Assembly (NCBI GenBank): GCA_003385635.1
Contig: QQUY01000001.1
Coordinates: 2,333,001-2,397,000 of the forward strand
Direction: 5' to 3'
DNA: 64,000 nt
Origin: Acidobacteriota bacterium
Lineage (GTDB): Bacteria > Acidobacteriota > Blastocatellia > Pyrinomonadales > Pyrinomonadaceae
A program made the position numbers and the translations under genes. Below the pieces are notes generated by a model, which did not search any database, was not told the DNA's origin, and saw only the letters and a program-made list of their open reading frames with translations. Below are positions 46,787 through 56,376 of the stretch, piece by piece (within the stretch, counting starts at the first letter, position 1; each line of letters begins with the position of its first letter).

Positions 46787-49700
46787 ATGAAGAAACTGTA
46801 TTTTGTTTTGCCGTGTGTAGCGCTGATTTTGGCCGTCTGGGCATTCTCAAACGCTTTTGCCCCTAGTGCCTCTACTCAGGAACTCAATGACCCTGATCCT
46901 CTGAGAACAGAAAGCCACGAACCCGCGTTTCCCAACTTCGACATACGGACATCAAAGGCCGACCGCGATGTCGAGCTGATAGGAAAGTTTCTTTCGGACG
47001 CCGGGACGAATGCAGCCTTCGTCGCCGCCGGACGGGATACAGCGGTCGATGCAGAACTGGCGCTCCAGGCGGTCTCGCCACACGCAAAAGTAACTTACAG
47101 CAATGAAATGTCAGTTCCGGAGGTCATCTCGCCGGATGTTTGGCGTTCAGCCGCCGCAAGCCTTGCGCGTTCTTCCGGATCCTCACGGGCGGACACTCTG
47201 CGTTCTTTCATAAAGGAGCACGATCAGCTGTTCGGTGTCAGCGTGGGTCAGGCGAACCAGTTGAAGATCGTTGCAGATTACGAGAATCCCTCGGGCAACA
47301 TGGGTTTCGCACATTTTCGTCAGTCGGTCAACGGTATCCCGGTCTTCATGGGAGAGGTAAAGGCAGGTTTTCGAAAGGACGGATCACTCTTCAGGGTGAT
47401 AAACAGCCTTGCTCCGCGTCTGGAATATGACGAATTGTCGAATGACTTTGGGTCACCCTCGGACGCATTTGCAGCGGCGGCCGATCATATCGGATACGAA
47501 GCGCCGTCGATCGGGAAAGAAGCCGTAACGGGTTCAGAAGACGGCCTGCGGACCGTGTTCGGCGACGGAGATTCCGCGACAGTGGCCGAAAAGGTCTTTT
47601 TCCCAGTTGCGATCGGGGTCGCGAGACCCGCTTGGCAGATCATCATCTGGCAGCCTGTCAATGCCTACATCGTGGTCGTCGACGGGAAGACTGGTGAATT
47701 GCTTTGGCGCAAGAACATCACAGAAGACCAGACGGAAGCCGCCACTTACGAGGTTTACAGGAATGCTAATGCATTCATCGACGTTGCGGACTCCCCCGCG
47801 CCCCTAACACCGGGACCAAACAACCCCGGCGACGGCACCCAAGGCGCGATCCTGAATCGTGAGAACATTTCGATCATCGGAAACGAAGGCCCTTTGAGTT
47901 TCAACAACAACGGCTGGATAAACGACGGCGTGAGCGTTACGGACGGCAATGCTGTAGAGGCTGGGCTCGACCGCGACGGAACGGATGGGGTAGATGCGCC
48001 GATCCCAGGTACAAACCGCGTCTTCAGCAGTGCCTGGAACCCACCTCCGGGCAATCCGGGCCCCGGAGACAATCCTACAGATCCGGCAGCCCAGTCTGGA
48101 GCGGTCATTCAGATGTTCTACATCACAAACCGTTACCACGATGCGCTTTACCAGCTTGGATTCACCGAACAGGCATTCAACTTCCAGCACGACAATTTTG
48201 GTCGTGGAGGTGCGGGAAACGATCGTGTCAGGGCAGAGGGCCAGGACATCAACGGATTTAACAACGCCAATTTCTCTACTCCGCCGGACGGGTTCCGGGG
48301 CAGGATGCAGATGTACATATTCACCGCCGGAAATCCGGATCGGGACGGGACCACAGATGCGGATGTCGTGATCCACGAATTGACTCACGGGACCTCGAAC
48401 CGGCTTCACGGAAACGGATTCGGCCTTACAGGCGACATGGGTCGCGCGATGGGAGAGGGCTGGTCTGATTTCTATGCGCACGCGCTTCTCGCTGAACCTT
48501 CAGATCCGATCAACGGCGTGTATACGATCGGCGGTTATCTTCTGAATTCGCCGACCTACGACCGAAACTTCTACTATGGGATCCGTAGCCTGCCCAAGGC
48601 CGTAATGTCGTTCACGGGTGGACCAGGAAACCGACCGCATAATCCACTTACGTTCGCGGACATTGACCAGGCGCAGTCGAACAATTTCGATGGAGCCTAT
48701 TCGCCGCGGTTTGGTCCCCAGTTCGGTTCCCCCCACTACCGCGGAGAAGTCTGGTCGAGCGCCTTGTGGGAGATACGGGCTCTTATGATCGCCAGGCTCG
48801 GGTTTGAGGAAGGTACTCGGAGAGTGCTTCAGCTCGTAACTGACGGGATGAAGCTTGCTCCTGCCAATCCTTCATATCTCGATGAAAGGGACGCGATCAT
48901 CGCCGCAGCGTTCGCGGCCTCTGCCGTTCCCGAAGCCTCGATCGACGTTCAGGAAGCGTGGGAAGGGTTTCGTATCCGCGGTATGGGTTTTTCGGCGCGG
49001 GAATTGTCCGCGTCCCCAATAACCGTTGAGGAAGCGTTCGATATGCCGAACGTTTTTGTCGACGAGCCCGGATTCGATGTAAACGACTCTACAGGCGACA
49101 ACGACGGCCATTTCGAAACGGGCGAACCGCTTTTGGTCACGGTCCCGCTGAAGAATAATTCCGGCGTTCCGATCACCGGCGTGACAGTATCGGTCAACGG
49201 CGGTGCGCCAGTTGATTTTGGTACGATCGCGGATGGTGCGACTGAAGTCAGGGAGATCGCTTTCACGGTCCCGCAGGCGCAGCAGTGCGGATCGGTGCTT
49301 ACACTGACGCTTGACATCAATGGCAGCAGGGGCGCGAGACAGGAATCGAGGGTTATCGTCATTGGCGAGCCGTCGGATATCGTTGGAGAGAATTTCGATT
49401 CAGTGTCCGTTCCAACTCTTCCGGATGGATGGACCTCGGCTCAGACAGGACCGGGGCTTGCGTTCGTTACGCAGACTGGCACTTCAGATACGGCACCAAA
49501 CTCGGTGTTCACTCCGAATCGCGGCCTTTCGGGCGGAAATTCAGGTGCGACCCTCGAGTCGATCGAGTACGCGATCAATTCCGGTGCGGCGATCGTCTCG
49601 TTCAGAAACAATTACGACACCGAGCCGGGTTGGGACGGCGGCGTCCTTGAGATAAGTATCGACGGCGGTGCATTTGTTGACATCCTCGACGCAGGAGGAG

Positions 49701-50824
49701 GATTTCTTGCAGGAGGCTACAACAGTTCCATCGGTGCTAACCAAAACCCGCTCGATAACCGCGCGGCCTGGAGTGGAGATTCGGGAGGTTACATCGATTC
49801 GGTCGCATGGCTTCCGGAATCTGCGAACGGACAGAACGTGAGGCTAAGGTGGCAATTTGGCGAGGATACGAATACCTCGAGTGTCGGATGGAACATTGAC
49901 GGCGTAGAGGTCGCACGATCAAGCAACTGTGATTTTGCGGCCACTGGTTCGACGGCGGTGTTCGATTTTGACGGCGACTCAAAGACCGATGTCTCGGTCT
50001 TCCGTCCGAACGCAGGCTCTCTTGCCGAGAGCGTAGGCCCCGAGGGTTCTTCCTCGCAGTGGTGGTACCTCAGGTCCTCTGATCAGGGGACGCGAGGCCT
50101 TCAGTTCGGGGACTCGGACGACATCCCTGTAGCTTCCGACTTCACAGGCGACGGAAAGGCCGACATTGCTTTCTGGCGTCCTTCCACCGGAGAGTGGTTT
50201 ATCCTGCGCTCTGAGGATGACTCGTTCTTCGCTTTCCCGTTCGGTGCCTCGGGAGACGTTCCCGCTCCGGGAGACTTTGACGGCGACGGAAAGGCCGATC
50301 CTGCGGTCTATCGTCCCTCTTCCGGGACCTGGTTCATCGTGAGGAGCTCTGACGGAGGACTTACTGTAGTTCCCTTCGGAGTCGCTGCAGATCAGCCGAT
50401 CGTCGCCGATTACGACGGTGACGGGATGGATGACGTCGGTGTCTACAGATCGCCTGACAACCAGTTCTGGCTTCTGAGATCTTCTGAAGGAGTGAAGGCC
50501 TTCCAGTTCGGGGCTCCGGGAGACCGTACAACTGTTGGAGACTGGACGGGAGACGGAAAGGCGGATGTGGCGTTCTTCAGGCCCTCGACTTCTGAATGGT
50601 ATGTGATCAGGAGTGAGGACGACTCGTTCTTCGCCTTCCCCTGGGGAGCGAACGGCGATGTCCCGTCACCGGGAGACTTTGACGGCGACGGAAGGTTCGA
50701 TCCCGCTGTCTGGAGACCGAGTGACAGGACGTGGTACATCTTCGGCTCGACTAACGGCTTCCAGGCGGTGCTGTTCGGGGCGAACGGCGATGTCCCGCTG
50801 CCCTCAAGTGTCAGTGTTCAATGA
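46787..50824 (+). CDS. Secreted M36 fungalysin-like metalloprotease with MAM-like domain and FG-GAP repeats
   Basis: A 1345-residue paralogue of the upstream protease. The signal peptide is YFVLPCVALILAVWAFSNAF. The propeptide shares the TESHEPxxxNxDIRT start. The catalytic motif is HELTH (His530, Glu531, His534) with AMGEGWSDFYAH. In place of the P-domain it has a jelly-roll/MAM-like segment at about 865-1040 (SGGNSGATLESIEYAI, SIDGGAFVDILDAGGG). The last 289 residues (from about 1057) are FG-GAP/VCBS units. That tail is identical, residue for residue, to the tail of the anchor-V protein at 53434-54921. The gene lies 215 bases behind the first M36 gene and after its terminator, so it is separately transcribed. 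Confidence 0.92.
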   Translation: MKKLYFVLPCVALILAVWAFSNAFAPSASTQELNDPDPLRTESHEPAFPNFDIRTSKADRDVELIGKFLSDAGTNAAFVAAGRDTAVDAELALQAVSPHAKVTYSNEMSVPEVISPDVWRSAAASLARSSGSSRADTLRSFIKEHDQLFGVSVGQANQLKIVADYENPSGNMGFAHFRQSVNGIPVFMGEVKAGFRKDGSLFRVINSLAPRLEYDELSNDFGSPSDAFAAAADHIGYEAPSIGKEAVTGSEDGLRTVFGDGDSATVAEKVFFPVAIGVARPAWQIIIWQPVNAYIVVVDGKTGELLWRKNITEDQTEAATYEVYRNANAFIDVADSPAPLTPGPNNPGDGTQGAILNRENISIIGNEGPLSFNNNGWINDGVSVTDGNAVEAGLDRDGTDGVDAPIPGTNRVFSSAWNPPPGNPGPGDNPTDPAAQSGAVIQMFYITNRYHDALYQLGFTEQAFNFQHDNFGRGGAGNDRVRAEGQDINGFNNANFSTPPDGFRGRMQMYIFTAGNPDRDGTTDADVVIHELTHGTSNRLHGNGFGLTGDMGRAMGEGWSDFYAHALLAEPSDPINGVYTIGGYLLNSPTYDRNFYYGIRSLPKAVMSFTGGPGNRPHNPLTFADIDQAQSNNFDGAYSPRFGPQFGSPHYRGEVWSSALWEIRALMIARLGFEEGTRRVLQLVTDGMKLAPANPSYLDERDAIIAAAFAASAVPEASIDVQEAWEGFRIRGMGFSARELSASPITVEEAFDMPNVFVDEPGFDVNDSTGDNDGHFETGEPLLVTVPLKNNSGVPITGVTVSVNGGAPVDFGTIADGATEVREIAFTVPQAQQCGSVLTLTLDINGSRGARQESRVIVIGEPSDIVGENFDSVSVPTLPDGWTSAQTGPGLAFVTQTGTSDTAPNSVFTPNRGLSGGNSGATLESIEYAINSGAAIVSFRNNYDTEPGWDGGVLEISIDGGAFVDILDAGGGFLAGGYNSSIGANQNPLDNRAAWSGDSGGYIDSVAWLPESANGQNVRLRWQFGEDTNTSSVGWNIDGVEVARSSNCDFAATGSTAVFDFDGDSKTDVSVFRPNAGSLAESVGPEGSSSQWWYLRSSDQGTRGLQFGDSDDIPVASDFTGDGKADIAFWRPSTGEWFILRSEDDSFFAFPFGASGDVPAPGDFDGDGKADPAVYRPSSGTWFIVRSSDGGLTVVPFGVAADQPIVADYDGDGMDDVGVYRSPDNQFWLLRSSEGVKAFQFGAPGDRTTVGDWTGDGKADVAFFRPSTSEWYVIRSEDDSFFAFPWGANGDVPSPGDFDGDGRFDPAVWRPSDRTWYIFGSTNGFQAVLFGANGDVPLPSSVSVQ

Positions 50825-50965
50825 TCAGGGACCAAGTATCAGGGACCAAGTTTCAATGGTCAGGTATCAGTGTCTGATCTCAAAGTTCAAATTTCAGATC
50901 TCAGACAAGGAACCAAAATAGAAAACCATCTGATCATTGGTCCTTGATACCTGACCCTTGATACC
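49956..50965 (+). repeat. Near-identical ~1 kb duplication, copy 1
   Basis: Covers the FG-GAP-coding 3' end of the second M36 gene and about 140 bases beyond. Against copy 2 (54053-55048), the coding part shows by eye a single difference (T at 50752, G at 54849, silent). The non-coding part differs by a 14-base tandem duplication in copy 1 (near 50833-50846) and by the number of 35-base units. Confidence 0.9.
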
Positions 50966-51056
50966 TGATCATTGGTCCTTGATACCTGACCCTTGATGCC
51001 TGATCATTGGTCCTTGATACCTGATCCTTGATGCCTGATCATTGATCCTTGATACG
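50931..51056 (+). repeat. 35-base tandem repeats
   Basis: Three full units start at 50931, 50966 and 51001 (TGATCATTGGTCCTTGATAC then CTGACCCTTGATACC), followed by a partial fourth at 51036. Each unit is itself built from TGATCCTTGATACC-like sub-units. One diverged unit occurs in copy 2 at 55014-55048. There are no spacers, so this is not a CRISPR array. Confidence 0.85.
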
Positions 51057-51179
51057 TGATCATTGATACCTGACATCTGTCCTGCTATTCTGTTGAGGGT
51101 GTTAAACTGGATTTAACGCCTGCCCTGCCTGTTTTCGATTGCCTCATTTCCCATATCTCGTTAGAATCAAAAGTCCCAA

Positions 51180-53324
51180 ATGACTCAGGAAGTAAGAGAG
51201 TTCGTCCCGTCCACTGAGTATTCCGAGGGTTCAGATTCCCCGGAACTGCTCGACGTACACGATCCCCAATATTTAACGAACCGTGAGCTTAGCTGGCTGA
51301 AGTTCAATCACCGGGTTCTCGAGCAGGCGCTAGATGAATCGGTCCCGCTTCTTGAAAGGTTGAAGTTCCTTTCGATCTTTTCAACCAATCTCGACGAGTT
51401 CTTCATGATCCGGTTCTCAGGTCTGAAGGAGCAGATCGCAGAAGGAATCCTCAAAAAGTCGCCTGACGGGATGACTCCCGACGAACAGGTGGTCGAGATC
51501 CGGAAGCTTGTACGGCCGATGCTCCGGCAACAGATGGAGTGTCTGAACAACGAGATAATTCCACTGCTCCACGACGAGGGAATCCGAATCGAATCTTACA
51601 CCGATCAGGAAGGCGACGTCAGGCGTCGGCTCGACGAGTACTTCTTGAATGAGGTGTTTCCTGTACTTACTCCACAATCTGTTGACGAAAGCCATCCGTT
51701 TCCTTATATCTCCAGCCTCAGTGTGAATATCGGCCTGATGGTCGATCCGGATCCAGGTCTCGATTACGGAAAGATCGCTCACCTTTACGATCACAGCCGG
51801 TTCGTACGTATAAAGCTGCCGCCGAACATCCCACGGCTTGTTCCGGTGGGCGAAGGCGACTCGGCGTTCGTTCATCTCAGCCAGATCGTTTCTGCGAACA
51901 CTACACACCTTTTCCCGAACCTGTTGCCTGCCGAGCCGTATCTCTTTCGCGTTACCCGCGATGCCGATATAGAGATCAGGGAAGACGAGGCAGGAGACCT
52001 TCTCCGCACAATGGAGCGCGAACTGCTTCACCGGCGCAGGTTCAGTTTTCCGGTCAGGCTTGAGATCATCTCTTCGATGCCGTCTGAGATGCAGGACCTC
52101 ATCAAGGGATCGATAGGACTTACCGATGATGATGTTTACCAGGTGGACGGCTTCTTGAACATCCCGGACTTGATGCCTTTGTACAAACTCGACCGACCGG
52201 ATCTAAAGGACCGGCCAATCGTCTATTCGATCCCGAAGGCATTGAAACAGCCCGAGAAAGACATTTTTTCGATTCTCCAGGAGTCTGACGTCCTGGTCCA
52301 CCATCCTTATACCTCCTACAAGACGATCGTCGATTTTCTAAACTCGGCCGCTGAAGATGAAGACGTAAGGGCGATCAAGATATGTCTATACCGGACCGGA
52401 AAAGACTCGCCGATCGTGAGGTCTCTGATGCGTGCCAGCCAGAACGGAAAGCAGGTTGCTGCGCTCGTCGAGCTTAAGGCTCGGTTCGATGAAGAGAACA
52501 ACATCGAGTGGGCGAGGGCGCTTGAGAACGAAGGTGTCCACGTGATCTATGGAATGCTCGGCTTGAAGACGCATTCCAAAGTCGCTCTCGTTATCCGGCG
52601 CGAAGGTGACGAACTGCGAAGGTATGTCCACATCGCGACCGGGAACTACAACCCGGTCACAGCAAAGATCTATACCGACCTCGGACTTCTGACATCCGAT
52701 GAGGAGATCGGAAGGGACGCTTCAGACCTGTTCAACTTCCTGACCGGCTATTCTTACCAAAAGACGTACAGGCAACTGATGATCGCTCCCGTCGCGCTGC
52801 GGGAACGAATGCTGAAGCTGATAAAGCGTGAGACAAGGAACCGGCAGGATGGGAAGCCGGCGCGGATCATCGCAAAGCTGAATTCTCTGACAGACGACAA
52901 GATAGTCAGGGCCCTTTACCGAGCTTCTCAAGCCGGTGTCGAGATTGACCTAATCGTACGCGGCATCTGCGTACTGAGACCCGGTATCAAGGGCTTATCG
53001 GAGAATATACGCGTCGTCTCGATAGTAGGGCGCTTTCTTGAGCATCACCGCATCTTCTATTTCGCCAACGGCGGCGATGAAGAGATCTACATAGGAAGTG
53101 CCGACTGGATGCACCGAAATCTGGATCGAAGAGTTGAAGCGGTCGTTCCTATCAAAGATCCTGAGCTTGGCAGGTACCTGAAGGATGAGGTCCTTGGCGC
53201 CTATCTCCGCGACACTGCGAACGCCAGAATTCTCGGCGAGGACGGTGAATACTCAAGGCTGCGGGGTGAAGACGGCGAGCGTCCGTTCGATTCGCAGATC
53301 TATTTTGAAGGCCACGACGTCTAG
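51180..53324 (+). CDS. ppk1: Polyphosphate kinase 1
   Basis: A 714-residue enzyme that reversibly polymerises the gamma-phosphate of ATP into polyphosphate. The N-terminal domain starts LTNRELSWLKFNHRVLEQA, followed by FFMIRFSGLKEQ (the actual segment being FSTNLDEFFMIRFSGLK). The phosphorylated histidine of the HxK motif is His465 in LKTHSKVALVIRR. The second active-site block is EIYIGSADWMHRNLDRRVE near the C-terminus. All blocks are intact and the length matches E. coli PPK1 (about 690). It sits between two genes that share an almost identical 3' module, but is itself unrelated to them. Confidence 0.96.
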   Translation: MTQEVREFVPSTEYSEGSDSPELLDVHDPQYLTNRELSWLKFNHRVLEQALDESVPLLERLKFLSIFSTNLDEFFMIRFSGLKEQIAEGILKKSPDGMTPDEQVVEIRKLVRPMLRQQMECLNNEIIPLLHDEGIRIESYTDQEGDVRRRLDEYFLNEVFPVLTPQSVDESHPFPYISSLSVNIGLMVDPDPGLDYGKIAHLYDHSRFVRIKLPPNIPRLVPVGEGDSAFVHLSQIVSANTTHLFPNLLPAEPYLFRVTRDADIEIREDEAGDLLRTMERELLHRRRFSFPVRLEIISSMPSEMQDLIKGSIGLTDDDVYQVDGFLNIPDLMPLYKLDRPDLKDRPIVYSIPKALKQPEKDIFSILQESDVLVHHPYTSYKTIVDFLNSAAEDEDVRAIKICLYRTGKDSPIVRSLMRASQNGKQVAALVELKARFDEENNIEWARALENEGVHVIYGMLGLKTHSKVALVIRREGDELRRYVHIATGNYNPVTAKIYTDLGLLTSDEEIGRDASDLFNFLTGYSYQKTYRQLMIAPVALRERMLKLIKRETRNRQDGKPARIIAKLNSLTDDKIVRALYRASQAGVEIDLIVRGICVLRPGIKGLSENIRVVSIVGRFLEHHRIFYFANGGDEEIYIGSADWMHRNLDRRVEAVVPIKDPELGRYLKDEVLGAYLRDTANARILGEDGEYSRLRGEDGERPFDSQIYFEGHDV

Positions 53325-53433
53325 ACTCCGCCCCCCGTCATAAAATTTGGGTTATTCAGATATTTCTAAGACTTTTGGAGGTTGGCGAGAGTCAATCAAC
53401 CGGGGTCTTTTCGTTTTTGGAGGAAACTGATCA

Positions 53434-54921
53434 ATGGAGCACCGATCTGTTCAAGTATTAAAATCTACCGTCGTACTCATTTTCGGAGTCTTTGCATTTG
53501 CGATCTGGTTCGGAATTGCTCCTGAGGTTAAACGCGTCCGCGCTTCTGCCTCCGGGCCTTCACCCTCTTTTACCGGAGCTCCCGGCGAATCCGACTGCAC
53601 AGCCTGTCATACGGACTTCGTCGTTAACTCGGGAACCGGAAGCATCGAGATCACAGGGGTGGCTGCGGACTTCGATCCCGGCGAGGCGATTCCTGTAACG
53701 GTCACGGTGAGTCAGAATGATGCCGTGATCTTCGGATTTCAGCTCACGGTATTGGATGAGAACGGGCTCGAAGCGGGAGCACTTTCCCTGCCAAAGCAGA
53801 ATCCTGCTGAAATGCAGATCGTGGAAGGGTTTGTGAATACAGACACCAGGCACTATGTCGAACATACCTCGCAAGGTACTCAGCCAACGCAGTTCGGGAC
53901 AAAATCGTGGACTTTCACCTGGACAGCTCCGCTAAATAACACGGGGCCGGTTACCTTCTATGCGGCCGGAAATGCGGCAAACAGCGACGGCGATTCGACT
54001 GGGGATTTCATTTATACTACCTCGTTCTCTTTCAGCCCTTCGACCGGGTCCACGGTGTTCGATTTTGACGGCGACTCAAAGACCGATGTCTCGGTCTTCC
54101 GTCCGAACGCAGGCTCTCTTGCCGAGAGCGTAGGCCCCGAGGGTTCTTCCTCGCAGTGGTGGTACCTCAGGTCCTCTGATCAGGGGACGCGAGGCCTTCA
54201 GTTCGGGGACTCGGACGACATCCCTGTAGCTTCCGACTTCACAGGCGACGGAAAGGCCGACATTGCTTTCTGGCGTCCTTCCACCGGAGAGTGGTTTATC
54301 CTGCGCTCTGAGGATGACTCGTTCTTCGCTTTCCCGTTCGGTGCCTCGGGAGACGTTCCCGCTCCGGGAGACTTTGACGGCGACGGAAAGGCCGATCCTG
54401 CGGTCTATCGTCCCTCTTCCGGGACCTGGTTCATCGTGAGGAGCTCTGACGGAGGACTTACTGTAGTTCCCTTCGGAGTCGCTGCAGATCAGCCGATCGT
54501 CGCCGATTACGACGGTGACGGGATGGATGACGTCGGTGTCTACAGATCGCCTGACAACCAGTTCTGGCTTCTGAGATCTTCTGAAGGAGTGAAGGCCTTC
54601 CAGTTCGGGGCTCCGGGAGACCGTACAACTGTTGGAGACTGGACGGGAGACGGAAAGGCGGATGTGGCGTTCTTCAGGCCCTCGACTTCTGAATGGTATG
54701 TGATCAGGAGTGAGGACGACTCGTTCTTCGCCTTCCCCTGGGGAGCGAACGGCGATGTCCCGTCACCGGGAGACTTTGACGGCGACGGAAGGTTCGATCC
54801 CGCTGTCTGGAGACCGAGTGACAGGACGTGGTACATCTTCGGCTCGACGAACGGCTTCCAGGCGGTGCTGTTCGGGGCGAACGGCGATGTCCCGCTGCCC
54901 TCAAGTGTCAGTGTTCAATGA
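53434..54921 (+). CDS. Choice-of-anchor V / CXXCH domain protein with FG-GAP tail
   Basis: A 495-residue exported protein. The N-terminal hydrophobic segment is VLKSTVVLIFGVFAFAIWFG. Then comes the haem-c-type motif CTACH at residues 55-59 (GAPGESDCTACHTDF), which starts the 'choice-of-anchor V' domain. That domain is a reelin-like beta-sandwich running to about 200. From about 207 to the end the protein is FG-GAP/VCBS units identical to the tail of the M36 protease at 46787-50824. The fusion joins a native start to a borrowed tail. Haem binding is possible but a lone CXXCH in this family may be structural. A ribosome site (GGAGG) precedes the ATG. Confidence 0.8.
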   Translation: MEHRSVQVLKSTVVLIFGVFAFAIWFGIAPEVKRVRASASGPSPSFTGAPGESDCTACHTDFVVNSGTGSIEITGVAADFDPGEAIPVTVTVSQNDAVIFGFQLTVLDENGLEAGALSLPKQNPAEMQIVEGFVNTDTRHYVEHTSQGTQPTQFGTKSWTFTWTAPLNNTGPVTFYAAGNAANSDGDSTGDFIYTTSFSFSPSTGSTVFDFDGDSKTDVSVFRPNAGSLAESVGPEGSSSQWWYLRSSDQGTRGLQFGDSDDIPVASDFTGDGKADIAFWRPSTGEWFILRSEDDSFFAFPFGASGDVPAPGDFDGDGKADPAVYRPSSGTWFIVRSSDGGLTVVPFGVAADQPIVADYDGDGMDDVGVYRSPDNQFWLLRSSEGVKAFQFGAPGDRTTVGDWTGDGKADVAFFRPSTSEWYVIRSEDDSFFAFPWGANGDVPSPGDFDGDGRFDPAVWRPSDRTWYIFGSTNGFQAVLFGANGDVPLPSSVSVQ

Positions 54922-55048
54922 TCAGGGACCAAGTTTCAATGGTCAGGTATCAGTGTCTGATCTCAAAGTTCAAATTTCAGATCTCAGACAAGGAACCAAA
55001 ATAGAAAACCATCTGATCATTGATCCTTGATACCTGACCATTGATGCC
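54053..55048 (+). repeat. Near-identical ~1 kb duplication, copy 2
   Basis: The counterpart of 49956-50965: the last 289 codons of the anchor-V gene plus about 127 bases of 3' flank, ending with one 35-base unit directly before the stop of the convergent secreted-protein gene. Confidence 0.9.
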
Positions 55049-55053
55049 TGAGC

Positions 55054-55632
55054 CTAGCGAGGTTTGATCTCGATGTAGAGATCGAAACTGCCTTCGGTCA
55101 GCCCCTCGGCTCCCGCGACGCCGATCAAAATGCTGTAAGGGCTGTTTACAGAGATGTATTCGACCTTGCGGCCTGTGTCTTCGTTCTGCACTCTTCGGGT
55201 AGCCGAAACATTCGCATAAATCGGGTAGCTCGCCTCGCAGGAAATGGCCCTTGATACATTCGGCGGAACCGGTTGGTCACCCCTGGCACTTTGCCTGAGC
55301 GCGTACAGGTTGATCTTCTTTCCATCCTCCGGTTTCAGGACGATCTTCATCGATGAGGCCGCGGGTAGCGTGACCCTATAAAAAACATGACTCCCGTCAA
55401 ACTGTTCGAACCGAGTGCCCGGAAAGCACGCAACTGAACTGTTTTCCGCCCATCGAAGCGATGACAGCTTCTGTCCGTCTGAGAGCTTCCCCGATATCAT
55501 TCCAGTGTCCGAGTCGGCCGGCATCTGGATATTCGTAACCGTTACCTTTTCACCTGCGGCTGCTGCTCCCTGTGCAAATGCTGATGATGACACGACCAAA
55601 ATGGCGATAAAGACCGCTATAACCTTGTACAT
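55054..55632 (-). CDS. Secreted protein of unknown function
   Basis: 192 residues with a clear signal peptide (MYKVIAVFIAILVVSSSAFAQG). The mature part is beta-rich with the pattern YRVTLPAASSMKIVLKPEDGKKINLYALRQ and YISVNSPYSILIGVAGAEGLTEGSFDLYIEIK. It resembles the short beta-sandwich 'pre-peptidase C-terminal'-like domains. Two cysteines (VACFPG and ISCEASYP) could form a disulfide. No family is assigned with confidence. It converges on the anchor-V gene and overlaps none of it. Confidence 0.7.
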   Translation of the reverse strand: MYKVIAVFIAILVVSSSAFAQGAAAAGEKVTVTNIQMPADSDTGMISGKLSDGQKLSSLRWAENSSVACFPGTRFEQFDGSHVFYRVTLPAASSMKIVLKPEDGKKINLYALRQSARGDQPVPPNVSRAISCEASYPIYANVSATRRVQNEDTGRKVEYISVNSPYSILIGVAGAEGLTEGSFDLYIEIKPR

Positions 55633-55807
55633 TCTTCCCTCCTGTTGATTTGTGTTCTCTCGGTTCTTTGTGTGGTCGGTCGCATCTTATCATCTGCCGG
55701 TGCTGACGGGATAACTGGGGTTCGAACGTGAGTGTTCAAAGTCCAGGGTTCAATTTCAGGCACGCTCCCTGACGATCGTGTTTCCGCCAAGAAGTCTGTC
55801 TCCTGTC

Positions 55808-55927
55808 TCGCCGCTCCGTGGCGAAGACCTCGAACTCATGGTGTTGACGTTTAGCCGACCCGTTCACGGGTCGGACCCACCCGTGAACGGGTGGGCTAAA
55901 CCAACGCGTATCGTAAGCACCGCAGCA
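55808..55927. repeat. Palindrome-bearing dispersed repeat, copy A (with hairpin)
   Basis: A 120-base element. Its left part is CGCCGCTCCGTGGCGAAGAC then CTCGAACTCATGGTGTTGACG. The central hairpin at 55851-55899 is built from CCCGTTCACGGG twice in inverted order, bounded by TTAGCC/GGCTAA. The right part is GTATCGTAAGCACC. Related copies: 62290-62360 (hairpin missing) and 63870-63967 (inverted). Confidence 0.8.
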
Positions 55928-55993
55928 CCCATCACTTTAAAAAGCGTCCGCCCGAGTCTTGCGACCCGGGCGGATTGAAGTAAGAAACGCTTG

Positions 55994-56362
55994 CTATTGC
56001 TGAGCGAATTCAGGTTGCAGTATAAGTCCTGCGCGCGTCAGTTCGTAACGGCCCCGTCCGAAGCTGCCCTCTGATCTAAGGATCATTGCTATGAAATAAT
56101 CCTGGCTCATCAGGCGAACGATAAAGGCTTTGTTCTCTCCGGAGATCGTCATCTCGGTGAGCCTTCCCAGCTTCCCTCCCCTGTTGGCGCGGCTAGCCGC
56201 TACAACCAGCGAGGAACACTCAGCTACCGTGATCTCCAGGTCCGGGTCGGGCATCCCCTCGCTCCAGACCTCTTCGACGGGAATCCCGTCGAAGCCCATT
56301 ATCAATACTCCAAGACAACCGTTAGTACGCTGCAAAATATCGTGCAGGACTTTCCTGAACAT
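55994..56362 (-). CDS. Roadblock/LC7-domain protein, MglB-like
   Basis: A 122-residue single-domain protein. LQRTNGCLGVLIMGFDGIPVE at residues 10-30 is the typical Roadblock start, followed by LVVAASRANRGGKLGRLTEMTI and YFIAMILRSEGSFGRGRYELTRAG. Roadblock proteins such as MglB are regulators of small Ras-like GTPases (MglA) that set the polarity of type IV pili. Lying 14 bases after pilQ on the same strand makes a pilus-related role likely. No MglA-type GTPase is in the window. Confidence 0.8.
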   Translation of the reverse strand: MFRKVLHDILQRTNGCLGVLIMGFDGIPVEEVWSEGMPDPDLEITVAECSSLVVAASRANRGGKLGRLTEMTISGENKAFIVRLMSQDYFIAMILRSEGSFGRGRYELTRAGLILQPEFAQQ

Positions 56363-56376
56363 CTGAAGACATTTCC

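Noticed and set aside
50931-51056. CRISPR array
   Set aside because: Units of 35 bases abut directly with no unique spacers, and no cas genes are present.
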